Origin: Paenibacillus sp. XY044
GTDB lineage: Bacteria; Bacillota; Bacilli; Paenibacillales; Paenibacillaceae
Reading direction: 5' to 3'
Length of the DNA: 64,000 nucleotides
Assembly: GCF_002257645.1 (NCBI RefSeq)
Contig: NZ_NQMO01000005.1
Span: forward strand, 372,001 to 436,000
Every line of letters starts with the position of its first letter. The first letter of the stretch is position 1. Shown here piece by piece: positions 16,466-25,319 of this stretch. The notes under the pieces are model-generated. The model did not search any database and had not been told where the DNA came from. It was given only the letters and a program-made list of their open reading frames with translations. The translations under genes and the position numbers were made by a program.

Positions 16466-19400
16466 ATGAACGGGAATGGACGTAATGAGCTGCAAGCTGC
16501 AGCACCGGTATCGACACAAGAACTGACGCTCGTGGCTAAGGATACACAGGAACTGGCCCCCAGCTTTGTGGTGGGTCTGGGCGCATCAGCCGGCGGACTG
16601 GAAGCATTGGAGGTTTTCTTTGACCAAATGCCGACAGACACAGGGATGGCCTTCATTGTCGTTCAGCACCTTTCTCCGGATTATAAAAGCCTGATGGACG
16701 AGATCTTGCGCAAGTATACTTCCATGCCCATTCGCGAAGCTAAGCACAATATGAAGATCAACGCGAATCATATCTATTTGACCCCTCCCCGTAAAATTCT
16801 CACCGTTCTGGAAGGACGTCTGCAGCTGACCGATTCCATTCCGCCTACAGCGCTGCATCTGCCGATCGATATGTTTTTCCGCTCACTTGCCATGGCTTAT
16901 GGCCCCAAAGCCGTAGCCGTGATTATGTCCGGGACCGGCACTGACGGTTCACGGGGAATACATGACATTAAGGAGGCCGGGGGACTCGTCATTGTACAGG
17001 ACAGTCAATCGGCTAAATTTGACGGGATGCCCAGCAGCGCGAGGCTGTCCGGCAACGCGGACGTGGTGCTCGCCCCGAAAGAAATGACAGAAAGGCTGAT
17101 GCAGCACTTGCATGGCGCAGAATACGAGAGCATGACAACGGTCCGTGAGAGCATTACGACCGAGCAATATATTCAGCTCATTTTTGAGAAAATCCGCCAG
17201 GACTGCGGCGTGGATTTTACCTATTACAAACGAAACAGCGTGCTGCGGCGGATCGAACGGCGGATGGCCATCCATAACGCCCCGTCTATGGCGGCTTACA
17301 TGACCTACCTGGAAGAACACCGCGAGGAGCTGCAGGCGCTGCGGAAGGATCTTCTGATCGGCGTCACCAATTTTTTCAGGGATCCCGAAGCGTTCCAGAC
17401 CATATATGACAAGGTGCTACCGGAAATCTTCGAGCGCAAAAGCCTCTCCAAGGAAATCCGCGTGTGGGTGGCGGGGTGCTCGACGGGCGAGGAAGCCTAC
17501 TCAATTGCAATGCTGCTGCGCAAATATGCGGATACGCTGGAAGAGCCCTACCTGATTAAAATTTTCGCCACGGATCTGGACAAGGAATCTATCGAATACG
17601 CCAGCCAAGGCATCTATACGCAGAGCAACATCAGCCACCTTTCGGACGAGGACCAAGAGCGCTTCTTTATTAAAGACGACGATATGTTCCAGGTGAGCAA
17701 AGACATCCGCAAGATGGTCGTGTTCGCTCCGCAAAACATCATCAAGGACCCTCCGTTCCGGAATCTCGACCTAATCACCTGCCGGAACATGCTGATCTAC
17801 CTGCAGCCGGAAATGCAGCAGAAGGTGCTGTCCCTGTTTCATTTTGCCCTGAATCCGGACGGCTTCCTGTTTCTCGGGCCCAGCGAAACGATCGGGCGCT
17901 TTGCCGGACAGTTCGATTTTGTGGACCGGCGCTGGAACATTTTCTCGCACAAAAACGGAAAAGTCGAAGCGGAAACACGGCTGTTTTCGCTCGAGGGCCG
18001 GGTTTCGCAAACCCAGTCCTACCGCAAAACCGCGCCTCCTCCGGCCGCCGTCCGCGACTCGGCATCGCCCAAACGTCTAGACGATCTGCAGGGGGCTCTG
18101 GTCGAGGAGCACATTCCTCCCGGCCTGATCGTGGACCAGAACAACGACGTCATTCACCTGAACGGAGCGATCAACGATTATCTCATGCTTGCCCAGGGTA
18201 AACCCAGCTGGAATTTGTACAAAATGATCGACCCGAACGTAACCGTCGCAGTATCGGCCGCCGTCCAGAAGGTTCGGCAGGAGCGGAGCGGCGTTGTGTA
18301 TCACTCGCTCAGCATCGACACTAACGCCGGCGAAAGAATGGTGGACCTGCACATTCGGCCGTTTTCGCTGAAGAACAAAGCCTTCGATAAATACGTGCTT
18401 ATCCTGTTCATGGGCCCCGAGGAGCCGGAAGCTGCGGCGCAAATGGTCTTGGAACCGTTCGAAATCGACCACAACGTCAGTTCCCGGATTATCGAGCTGG
18501 AGCAGGCTCTCCTGATGGCGGAGGAATCCCTTCAGGCCACCGTCGAAGAGCTCGAGACGTCCAACGAGGAGCTGCAGGCGACGAACGAAGAGCTGGTCGC
18601 CGCAAACGAGGAGCTGCAGAGTGCCAATGAAGAGCTGCAGTCGGTGAATGAGGAGCTGGTGACCGTCAACACGGAATACCAGTTTAAAATCCAGGAACTC
18701 ACCGACGTGAACAACGACATGAACAATTTTTTGGTCAGCACGCGCATCGGCACCATTTTTCTGGACAAACGGATGTGCATCCGCCGGTTTACTCCGGCCA
18801 TCACGAAGGAGATCAACCTGCTGGAGGTCGACTACGGCAGGCCGATCGAGCACATCTCCCACCATTTTAAATACGATACGCTGGTAGCCGATGCGAAGCA
18901 GGTATTGCAAACGCTCGTCCCTTTCGAGAAAGAGATCCAGAGTCAGGATGGCACCTGGTACAGCATGCGCATCCTGCCGTACCGGACGGAGCAGAATTTT
19001 ATCAGCGGGGTCGTGCTCACGTTCGTGAACATCACGGATCTTAAGGCGGTCAATGAAGAGCTGACGAAGCTCAGCTATGCCGTCGAACAAAGCCCGAGTA
19101 TTACCGTCATTACCGACGTCGGCGGCTCCATCGAGTACGTGAATCCGAAGTTCACCGAAATTACCGGGTTCAGCCTGTTTGAGACGCGGGGGAACAGCTT
19201 GAAGGAATTCTGCCAGACGTCCGAAAGCAGTCCCACGGTGGATCAGATCATGGAGACGGCCAAAAGCTGCGGCATCTGGAAAGGCGAGCTGACCAGCACC
19301 AAGAAGAACGGAGAATTGTACTGGGAATCGGTGAAGCTCATTCCGATCAAGGACAAGAAGGGGGAAATCATCCACTTCGTGAAGCTGTCCGAAGATATCA

Positions 19401-20089
19401 GTGAACGCAAGCAGGCGGAAGAAATGCTCCGCAAGACCGAAATGCTGTCGGCCGTCGGCCAGCTCGCTGCAGGCATCGCCCATGAAATCCGCAACCCGCT
19501 GACCGCACTGAAGGGCTTCACCAAGCTGATGTCCAACAAGGGGACGGGCAACGACTCGTATATCGGCATCATGCTGAACGAGCTGAACCGCATCGAGCAG
19601 ATCGTCAGCGAACTGTTGGTGCTGGCAAAGCCGCAGGCGGTCGATTTTGTCCAAATGGACCTGGAGCCTATTCTGCATGACGTCATCATGCTGCTGGAGT
19701 CGCAGGCCAACATGAACAATGTGGAGATGAACATCGACCTGAAGCCGGGCATGCGGGTGGTCTGCGTCGAGAACCAGCTCAAGCAGGTGTTCATCAACGT
19801 GCTGAAAAATGCGATCGAAGCCATGCCGCGCGGCGGCGAGGTGAATATCCAGGCCAGCCTGTGCGACAACCACAACATTGTCGTCCAGTTTGCCGACAAC
19901 GGCTCCGGCATTCCGGAGAGCAAGCTGGCGAAGCTGGGAGAGCCGTTCTATTCCACAAAGGATAGGGGTACGGGCCTCGGCCTGATGGTCAGCTATAAAA
20001 TCATCGAGAATCACCAGGGATCGATCCGTTTTGAAAGCGCTGAAGGCGAAGGAACAACGGTCACAATCACGATTCCGGGCGTGGCGTAG
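16466..20089 (+). CDS. CheB-CheR-PAS-histidine kinase fusion
   Basis: A 1207-residue cytoplasmic signalling protein. A CheB methylesterase domain (about 33-215) has S41 (GASAGG), H68 (VQHLSPD) and D160 (GTGTDG). A CheR methyltransferase domain (225-490) has the SAM loop AGCSTGEEAYS at 336-346. A PAS-like domain follows, then a long coiled coil near 690-770 built of EELQ-xx-NEEL heptads, two further PAS domains, and HisKA/HATPase with H1006 (AGIAHEIRNPL) and G boxes GSGIP and GTGLGL. No receiver domain follows, so its partner regulator is elsewhere. It is the last gene of the ABM operon. Such fusions are known across bacteria, often near light- or stress-response genes. Confidence 0.95.
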   Translation: MNGNGRNELQAAAPVSTQELTLVAKDTQELAPSFVVGLGASAGGLEALEVFFDQMPTDTGMAFIVVQHLSPDYKSLMDEILRKYTSMPIREAKHNMKINANHIYLTPPRKILTVLEGRLQLTDSIPPTALHLPIDMFFRSLAMAYGPKAVAVIMSGTGTDGSRGIHDIKEAGGLVIVQDSQSAKFDGMPSSARLSGNADVVLAPKEMTERLMQHLHGAEYESMTTVRESITTEQYIQLIFEKIRQDCGVDFTYYKRNSVLRRIERRMAIHNAPSMAAYMTYLEEHREELQALRKDLLIGVTNFFRDPEAFQTIYDKVLPEIFERKSLSKEIRVWVAGCSTGEEAYSIAMLLRKYADTLEEPYLIKIFATDLDKESIEYASQGIYTQSNISHLSDEDQERFFIKDDDMFQVSKDIRKMVVFAPQNIIKDPPFRNLDLITCRNMLIYLQPEMQQKVLSLFHFALNPDGFLFLGPSETIGRFAGQFDFVDRRWNIFSHKNGKVEAETRLFSLEGRVSQTQSYRKTAPPPAAVRDSASPKRLDDLQGALVEEHIPPGLIVDQNNDVIHLNGAINDYLMLAQGKPSWNLYKMIDPNVTVAVSAAVQKVRQERSGVVYHSLSIDTNAGERMVDLHIRPFSLKNKAFDKYVLILFMGPEEPEAAAQMVLEPFEIDHNVSSRIIELEQALLMAEESLQATVEELETSNEELQATNEELVAANEELQSANEELQSVNEELVTVNTEYQFKIQELTDVNNDMNNFLVSTRIGTIFLDKRMCIRRFTPAITKEINLLEVDYGRPIEHISHHFKYDTLVADAKQVLQTLVPFEKEIQSQDGTWYSMRILPYRTEQNFISGVVLTFVNITDLKAVNEELTKLSYAVEQSPSITVITDVGGSIEYVNPKFTEITGFSLFETRGNSLKEFCQTSESSPTVDQIMETAKSCGIWKGELTSTKKNGELYWESVKLIPIKDKKGEIIHFVKLSEDISERKQAEEMLRKTEMLSAVGQLAAGIAHEIRNPLTALKGFTKLMSNKGTGNDSYIGIMLNELNRIEQIVSELLVLAKPQAVDFVQMDLEPILHDVIMLLESQANMNNVEMNIDLKPGMRVVCVENQLKQVFINVLKNAIEAMPRGGEVNIQASLCDNHNIVVQFADNGSGIPESKLAKLGEPFYSTKDRGTGLGLMVSYKIIENHQGSIRFESAEGEGTTVTITIPGVA

Positions 20090-20189
20090 GTGGAGCATGG
20101 GATTGGCGGCGATCCGGTATAGTTTTCATTGGTAGAGCGGTGAATAGAGCGCGGCCTGCCTTCACACCGGTATGCCGCGACTCGAGCAT

Positions 20190-20224
20190 ACTAAAAAAGA
20201 GGGGGATATCCCCCTCTTTTTTGT
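20190..20224. terminator. Bidirectional terminator after the CheB/CheR kinase
   Basis: A symmetrical hairpin (AAAAAAGAGGGGGAT/ATCCCCCTCTTTTTT) about 100 nt past the kinase stop. The converging LLM oxidoreductase gene ends on the other side. Confidence 0.9.
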
Positions 20225-20301
20225 GCTTGTTATGTCTGCGAAAGCTTCCTGGCCTTCACCTACCGCATGCCCGAGCACTGCCATCGCTTTAGTCTGCGGC
20301 T

Positions 20302-21357
20302 TCAAGCCTCTCCCGCCTCTTCCCACTTCGCGATCTCCTCGCGCACGAGCGGCGCCACCTCGGTTCCGAGCAGCTCGATGGCTCTCATCACGAGATGATG
20401 CGGCATGGAGCCGACCGGCACATGCAGCATAAAACGCGTGACGCCTACGTTCTTGCGAAGATGAATGATCTTCCGGGCGACCGTCTCGGGATCGCCGACG
20501 TACAGAGCGCCTTCGAAGCTGCGGGCGTTGTCGAAGCTGTTGCGGTCATACTGGCCCCAGCCCCGCTCCCGTCCAAGCACGTTCATGCTGTACTGGGTGG
20601 AAGGGAAGAACAGGTCGGCGGCCTTCTCCGTATTCTCGGCGATAAAGCCGTGCGAATGGGAACCCACCGCCAGCTTCGACACATCGTGGCCCGCGTGGGC
20701 AGCCGCCCGCTTATACAGGTCCACCAGCGGCGCAAATTGCGTCGGTCTGCCTCCGATAATGGCCAGCACCAGCGGCAGGCCCAGCAGGCCGGCACGGATG
20801 ACCGACTCCTGGTTCCCTCCGCTGCCGATCCAGACGGGCAGCGGATCCTGAACCGGGCGCGGATACACGCCCAGGTTATGAATCGCCGGGCGGTGGCGGC
20901 CCTCCCAGGTCACCTTTTCGGAAGCCCGGATTTTGAGCAGCAGCTCCAGCTTCTCGTCAAACAGCTCATCGTAATCGTTCAGATCGTATCCGAACAGGGG
21001 GAACGATTCGATAAAGGACCCTCGGCCCGCCATAATTTCGGCGCGTCCGTTCGAAATTCCATCGAGCGTGGCAAAATCCTGAAAAACCCGGACCGGGTCG
21101 GCCGATGACAGCACCGTGACCGCGCTGCTGAGCCGGATTCGCCGGGTCTGCGGCGCAGCCGCCGCCAGCACGAGCGCCGGCGAGGATGCCGCATAGTCTT
21201 TTCGATGATGTTCGCCTACCCCGAATACGTCCAGCCCTACCTGGTCGGCGAGCACAATTTCCTCGACCACTTCGCGCAGACGCTGCGCGTGGCTGATGAC
21301 CTCACCCGTCTCTACGTCAGGTGTCGTTTCCACAAAGGTACTGATGCCTATTTCCAT
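20302..21357 (-). CDS. LLM-class flavin-dependent oxidoreductase
   Basis: A 351-residue luciferase-like (bacterial luciferase alpha-type) TIM-barrel oxidoreductase. The N-terminal MEIGISTFVETTPD, the DVFGVGEHHRKDYAASSP loop and LPVWIGSGGNQESVIRAG are typical of the group that includes YvbT/alkanal-type enzymes using reduced FMN. An AGGGGA site precedes ATG 21357. It is a single gene. The flavin reductase partner could be any cellular enzyme, and the substrate is unknown. Confidence 0.92.
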   Translation of the reverse strand: MEIGISTFVETTPDVETGEVISHAQRLREVVEEIVLADQVGLDVFGVGEHHRKDYAASSPALVLAAAAPQTRRIRLSSAVTVLSSADPVRVFQDFATLDGISNGRAEIMAGRGSFIESFPLFGYDLNDYDELFDEKLELLLKIRASEKVTWEGRHRPAIHNLGVYPRPVQDPLPVWIGSGGNQESVIRAGLLGLPLVLAIIGGRPTQFAPLVDLYKRAAAHAGHDVSKLAVGSHSHGFIAENTEKAADLFFPSTQYSMNVLGRERGWGQYDRNSFDNARSFEGALYVGDPETVARKIIHLRKNVGVTRFMLHVPVGSMPHHLVMRAIELLGTEVAPLVREEIAKWEEAGEA

Positions 21358-21513
21358 GGGATCCCCTAGTTTTCAATAGTTTTGTATACTCAAACCGACC
21401 GCCGCAGCGAGTCCATTTTTCTTAATTGCGTATATCTTTATATTGAACTATTTTGGATCCCATTTCAAGCCCTCCCACAAAAATCGCCGATTCGCCGTCC
21501 TGCACCAGCCCGG

Positions 21514-22101
21514 TCACCGTGCGACGGTTCTAAAGTACCGATACACCCGGTCCAGCTTCGCCTCATGCCTGGCCTTGGGACTTTCCATATTCCCGAACTC
21601 AAAAAATTTGACCCGCTTGATGCCCACATACCGGAACAGCGCCTTCCGCATCAGCACTTTGTGTGCGTTATTCAGCCAAAATAGAGGATATAACGCCGGC
21701 CCTTTCATGGAAGAGATGCATACCACCGATCGGCCCTTCAGCAGTCCCTCCGGCAGCAATCCGCCCTTATCCCTGTAAGCAAAGCCCGAAGCAAACATCT
21801 GGTCGATAAAACCCAGCAGCATGGCCGGCGGCCGGCCCCACCAAATCGGATAAACCAGAACGATTTTATCCGCCCACAGCAGCATCTCCCGGTACCTCTG
21901 CAGTGCAGGGTCCTTATGCATATCCCGTCTCCGCTTGGTCTCATTGAAGAAGAGAACCGGATTAAAGCTCTCTTCATACAGATCCAGCGTCTGGATTTGC
22001 GAAAACGCCGGATTTTCACGGCCGCCTTCCAATACTTTCTGCAAAAACGAGTAACTCAAACTTTGATGATTCGGATGCGTGTAAATGACCAGTACCTTCA
22101 T
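21514..22101 (-). CDS. NAD(P)H quinone oxidoreductase, flavodoxin fold
   Basis: A 195-residue NQO1/KefF/MdaB-type flavoprotein. VIYTHPNHQSLSYSF is the FMN phosphate loop, VYPIWWGRPPAML the flavin ring loop, and GRSVVCISSMKGP follows. It would reduce quinones or electrophiles by two electrons. It is divergent from a MarR-type regulator, with two matching palindromic operators in the shared promoter region. This is the common arrangement for electrophile- or quinone-sensing switches, so it is probably induced by quinones or antimicrobials (inference). Confidence 0.9.
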   Translation of the reverse strand: MKVLVIYTHPNHQSLSYSFLQKVLEGGRENPAFSQIQTLDLYEESFNPVLFFNETKRRRDMHKDPALQRYREMLLWADKIVLVYPIWWGRPPAMLLGFIDQMFASGFAYRDKGGLLPEGLLKGRSVVCISSMKGPALYPLFWLNNAHKVLMRKALFRYVGIKRVKFFEFGNMESPKARHEAKLDRVYRYFRTVAR

Positions 22102-22118
22102 CGTGCCACCTCATTTAC

Positions 22119-22132
22119 TTATCATTTGATAA
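22119..22132. promoter_or_regulatory. MarR operator copy 1
   Basis: TTATCATTTGATAA is a 14-bp palindrome imperfect only at its centre, 17 bp upstream of the quinone reductase start. Copy 2 at 22160 has the same sequence in the other orientation with one change. Confidence 0.75.
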
Positions 22133-22159
22133 CCAAATCCTACCACGCCGAATATTTAG

Positions 22160-22173
22160 TTGTCAAATGATAA
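22160..22173. promoter_or_regulatory. MarR operator copy 2
   Basis: TTGTCAAATGATAA, the reverse of copy 1 with one change, has its centre 41 bp from copy 1. That is about four helical turns, so both dimers would bind on one face. A further AT-rich dyad (TTATTGATAATAA) lies at 22178-22190. Confidence 0.75.
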
Positions 22174-22222
22174 TTGTTTATTGATAATAATTTTGATATG
22201 TTCGTGGGGAAGAGGTGACGTC

Positions 22223-22660
22223 ATGGACCACAATACGCTTTTTGACAAGTTGATTGCCTTTACGGCAGCCGTGCATCAGGTCAAGCATGAAATGACCCAA
22301 GGCATCAAACCTGAGGGCATTACACCCGTACAATACAGCATGCTCGAATACATCGCCGTGAGCCAGCCGGTAACCTTGAGCAAAATCAGTGACTGCCAGC
22401 AGATGTCCATGCCCAATACGAGCCGGGAGATCAAAAAGCTATGTGATAAGCAGCTGTGCGAAAAATACGATGACCCCAAAGACCGGCGCAAACAGTACGT
22501 TCGCCTGACTGGCGAAGGGGAGCGTGTGATGAAAGAAGCCTTCGGCCACATCGGAGGGCGGTTCCTGGCCCGGCTGCAGGATGCTTCCAAGCAGGATGTG
22601 CAGGAGATCGTGCATGCGATGGATGTGCTGCACTCCCGGGTATTTTTTACGGATAAATAA
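22223..22660 (+). CDS. MarR-family transcriptional regulator
   Basis: A 145-residue MarR-type winged helix protein. The recognition region (SKISDCQQMSMPNTSREIKKLCDKQL) and the wing (DDPKDRRKQYVRLTGEGE) are clear. The frame opens at 22160, but ATG 22223 follows AAGAGGTGACGTC and begins in the usual place before the first helix. It very likely represses both itself and the divergent quinone reductase through the two palindromes between them. Confidence 0.92.
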   Translation: MDHNTLFDKLIAFTAAVHQVKHEMTQGIKPEGITPVQYSMLEYIAVSQPVTLSKISDCQQMSMPNTSREIKKLCDKQLCEKYDDPKDRRKQYVRLTGEGERVMKEAFGHIGGRFLARLQDASKQDVQEIVHAMDVLHSRVFFTDK

Positions 22661-22683
22661 TGGTGTGAACGGCCATCAGCCCA

Positions 22684-22722
22684 AAAGCAGGCTCTCCTAT
22701 CCAGACTAGGAGGCCTGTTTCC
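22684..22722 (+). terminator. Terminator of the MarR gene
   Basis: CAGGCTCTCCTA pairs with TAGGAGGCCTG around a 7-nt loop, followed by TTTCCTT, 25 nt after the stop. Confidence 0.75.
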
Positions 22723-22789
22723 TTATGGTCAGGGTCCGCGTACCGGCGCGTGTAATTGTTACGGGCAAGGCAACGATCTATAAATGAAC

Positions 22790-22824
22790 GCAAAAAAAGG
22801 CGCCTGTCTCCAGGCACCTTTTAA
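22790..22824 (-). terminator. Terminator of the epimerase gene
   Basis: On the minus strand AAGGTGCCTG-GAGA-CAGGCGCCTT is followed by TTTTT, about 45 nt past the stop. Confidence 0.85.
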
Positions 22825-22866
22825 TAAACGAAGTATATATCATCGGCAGCTTTACCTGCTGCCCAC

Positions 22867-23883
22867 TTACCCGTTAATCCGCTCAGCCGCTTCCTGCAGA
22901 GCTTGGACCACCTTGTCACACCAGCTGTCGAATTCAGGATCCTCGGTCTGGTGCTCCGGATGGGCCAGAATGTACTGTACCGTCTCCTTAATGCCTTGAT
23001 CGACCCGCGTGGTCGCCACAAAATCGGGAACAAGCCTTTTCAATTTGGCATTGTTAAAGACGACTGTATTCGCCTTGTCTCCCAGCAGGCTGCCCCTAAA
23101 ATCCTCCTTGCTGGAGGCATCGAGGAACTCGGATGCGACATGAACCGCGTTCAGCTTCACGCCCAGAGCGTCAGCGATGATCTCGTAAATCTGGTTCCAG
23201 GTAACCGATTCATCGGATGTAATATGCACGGATTCACCGATCGCATGAATGTTGCCCATCAGGCCGATAAAGCCTTTGGCAAAATCCCGGTTATGCGTCA
23301 TGGTCCACAGCGACGTACCGTCACCGTGAATAATGACGGGCTTGTTCTCCAGCATCCGCTTCGCCACTTGCCAGCTGCCTTTGCTGCCGTGCACGCCCAG
23401 CGGTATCGAGCGCTCGTCGTACGTATGGCTTGGCCTTACGATGGTGACCGGAAAGCCATTCTCACGGTACTGCTTCATTAAGTAATCCTCGCAGGCGATC
23501 TTGTTCCGGGAATACTCCCAATATGGATTGGACAGCGGAGTTCCCTCGGTGATGATGTAATCGGATAAAGGCGACTGGTAAGCCGAAGCCGAGCTGATGA
23601 ACATAAACTGCTTCGTACGGTCCTTGAACAGACGGTAATCCCTCTCCAAATGCTCCGGCACGAAGGCGATAAAGTCAGCCACGACGTCAAAATGGAGATC
23701 GGCGATCAGACCAGCCACCTGCTCCTCGTCGTTAATATCGGCCTGAATGATATGAGCCCCTTCCGGCAGGGCATCATTCCGGTGTCCGCGGTTCAGCAGA
23801 TACAGCTCGCATCCCTGCGCCAGCAGCTGCTTCGTAATAGCAGTACTGATCGTTCCCGTTCCTCCAATAAATAGCGCTTTCAT
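22867..23883 (-). CDS. NAD-dependent epimerase/dehydratase (extended SDR)
   Basis: A 338-residue extended short-chain dehydrogenase. The Rossmann glycine motif GGTGTIS is at 7-13. The catalytic serine region (FISSASAYQSP) and the YxxxK pair in WEYSRNK are visible. The C-terminal part (TWNQIYEIIADALGV) fits sugar-nucleotide epimerase or isoflavone-reductase-like members. No sugar-biosynthesis genes are nearby, so the substrate is open. It appears to be a single gene. Confidence 0.9.
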   Translation of the reverse strand: MKALFIGGTGTISTAITKQLLAQGCELYLLNRGHRNDALPEGAHIIQADINDEEQVAGLIADLHFDVVADFIAFVPEHLERDYRLFKDRTKQFMFISSASAYQSPLSDYIITEGTPLSNPYWEYSRNKIACEDYLMKQYRENGFPVTIVRPSHTYDERSIPLGVHGSKGSWQVAKRMLENKPVIIHGDGTSLWTMTHNRDFAKGFIGLMGNIHAIGESVHITSDESVTWNQIYEIIADALGVKLNAVHVASEFLDASSKEDFRGSLLGDKANTVVFNNAKLKRLVPDFVATTRVDQGIKETVQYILAHPEHQTEDPEFDSWCDKVVQALQEAAERING

Positions 23884-23970
23884 AAAAAGACACCTCCATC
23901 AAGATGGTCTAGAAACTTTTGGATTCCTTAAGCCCATCCTTACGATAACACGGGAACGCCCGCCAGACAA

Positions 23971-24720
23971 TCAAGAGAAGTAACGATGCAGGGTCTTTTT
24001 CATCTCTGCTTTCCGGGCGGCAAACTGTTTGTGCCGATGGCCGTTGGCCCCCGATGGGTGCGGAAATCCCCACAAGCACTGCCCGGCGTCCAGCATTCCC
24101 TGCTCGTCCAAAAGGCGAAGTACGCTTTCCACGGTGGTTCCGAGTGGAATGAGGAAGGGGCGGTCTCGGAAGATGCTCAACTCTTCGGCCATGCCATTTA
24201 GCGCGGTGTCCCTAAGACTTGGGGTTCCCGGCAGACCCGGACGGCTGCCGTTGTAATTGGCCCGGTTGACGAAAACGGGATAGCGGAGCACCGAGCTGGT
24301 ATGCAGCAGCTCCCGCTCTCCGCCGAACAAAGCTTCACTCGAGCCGATCCCCAAATAACCCGGCAACCCTAACTCGTCCATCATGGAAATCAAGTTCGCC
24401 CGCAGACTTCCGGCAAAACTGGCCGCCTCTTTCGCTTTCCGGCACACCGCCTCATCGCCCATCCCTTGATCCATCGCATGCCGTGCCGCTTCATAAGCGG
24501 TTCTCATCTGTGTAAAACCCGGGGTCAAGCCTACGATAAATAGGCACGCCGATGAGTGAACATAATCATTGTGCGGAGCGTAAAATGTCTCTACAAGGCC
24601 GCTTGCCGATATACGCAGCTCCGGGATCAGCAGATCCTCCCGGGTAAGCCGCCGGTCTGCCGGCAGTGACATGATGGCGCCGCGGTACGTGTTCAAGGCG
24701 CTTGATAACAGCAATATCAT
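23971..24720 (-). CDS. Uracil-DNA-glycosylase-like protein
   Basis: A protein of about 250 residues. LFIVGLTPGFTQM resembles motif A and GFPHPSGANGHR motif B of the UDG superfamily, but the usual catalytic Asp/Asn after motif A is replaced, so repair activity is uncertain. The start is unclear: ATG 24720 has AGGAG too close, TTG 24714 is better spaced, ATG 24672 lacks a site, and the open frame reaches 24840. It follows a small protein gene on the same strand and may be cotranscribed. It could be a nucleotide- or DNA-binding relative rather than an active glycosylase. Confidence 0.7.
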   Translation of the reverse strand: MILLLSSALNTYRGAIMSLPADRRLTREDLLIPELRISASGLVETFYAPHNDYVHSSACLFIVGLTPGFTQMRTAYEAARHAMDQGMGDEAVCRKAKEAASFAGSLRANLISMMDELGLPGYLGIGSSEALFGGERELLHTSSVLRYPVFVNRANYNGSRPGLPGTPSLRDTALNGMAEELSIFRDRPFLIPLGTTVESVLRLLDEQGMLDAGQCLWGFPHPSGANGHRHKQFAARKAEMKKTLHRYFS

Positions 24721-24829
24721 CTCTCCTGTCGTGCTAAACGCGGGAATCTTGTCTCCTGCAGTGCATACCCGCTGCTGCCTGGTATTAGAGCAGCTCCCCG
24801 GCCAGTTATTCTTATCCTTGCCCCGCCGG

Positions 24830-25144
24830 TTAGGACCCATCCCCTGCGATCACTTCCAGCGAGTTCCCCAGGGATTGCAGCAGGTTACCAGTGACCATCA
24901 GATCGTTCACTTCCTTGCTCGAAGCCGAGCTCCGCAGCCTGGCGGTTAACTCAGCCTGCGCGGCATTGGCGATCGCCTGCATCGCATTCCCGATGAGCGA
25001 TAGCTTCTCTCCCTCCTGCTGCTGCTTTTTGCGGGATGAGAGCATTTTCGTCTGGCCTATCGCCGCGACGTTGGTCCCCCATGCCTGCAGCCAAGCAAAC
25101 GCCGCAAGCTGCTCCTGAATCTTTCTTTGCTTTGACCGCATCAT
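24830..25144 (-). CDS. Small helical protein of unknown function
   Basis: A 104-residue helical, soluble protein rich in Gln, Ala and Ser (SKQRKIQEQLAAFAWLQAWG; KLSLIGNAMQAIANAAQAEL; TGNLLQSLGNSLEVIAG). The second half has internal similarity (IGNAMQAIAN, TGNLLQSLGN), suggesting a short degenerate repeat. AGAAGGGA precedes ATG 25144. It lies just upstream of the UDG-like gene on the same strand. No family is named with confidence. Confidence 0.75.
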   Translation of the reverse strand: MMRSKQRKIQEQLAAFAWLQAWGTNVAAIGQTKMLSSRKKQQQEGEKLSLIGNAMQAIANAAQAELTARLRSSASSKEVNDLMVTGNLLQSLGNSLEVIAGDGS

Positions 25145-25259
25145 ATCCCTTCTTTCAATCTAAAATCTACGAGACATCTTCTGCTATAACATACGCTTCA
25201 CTAGCATGGCCCGCTGATGGTGTATGCCCTCCCTGGTGCGGCGCCTGTCTGATTCCCAT

Positions 25260-25292
25260 GCAAAAAGAGGCTTGTCATATGGACAAGCCCCC
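25260..25292 (-). terminator. Terminator of the BASS transporter gene
   Basis: On the minus strand GGCTTGTC-CATA-TGACAAGCC is followed by TCTTTTTG, 28 nt past the stop. Confidence 0.82.
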
Positions 25293-25319
25293 CACAAAGG
25301 TTATGATTTCAATATTGCC

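Noticed and set aside
18530..18680. Repeated GAGGAGCTGCA-type units that might look like a CRISPR or tandem DNA repeat
   Set aside because: They encode coiled-coil heptads inside the kinase gene and have no spacer-repeat regularity.
18077..20098. A 673-codon open frame on the minus strand opposite the CheB/CheR kinase gene
   Set aside because: It is an antisense shadow of a clearly coding gene in GC-rich DNA; the product is His/Asp/Leu-rich without any recognisable domain or ribosome site.
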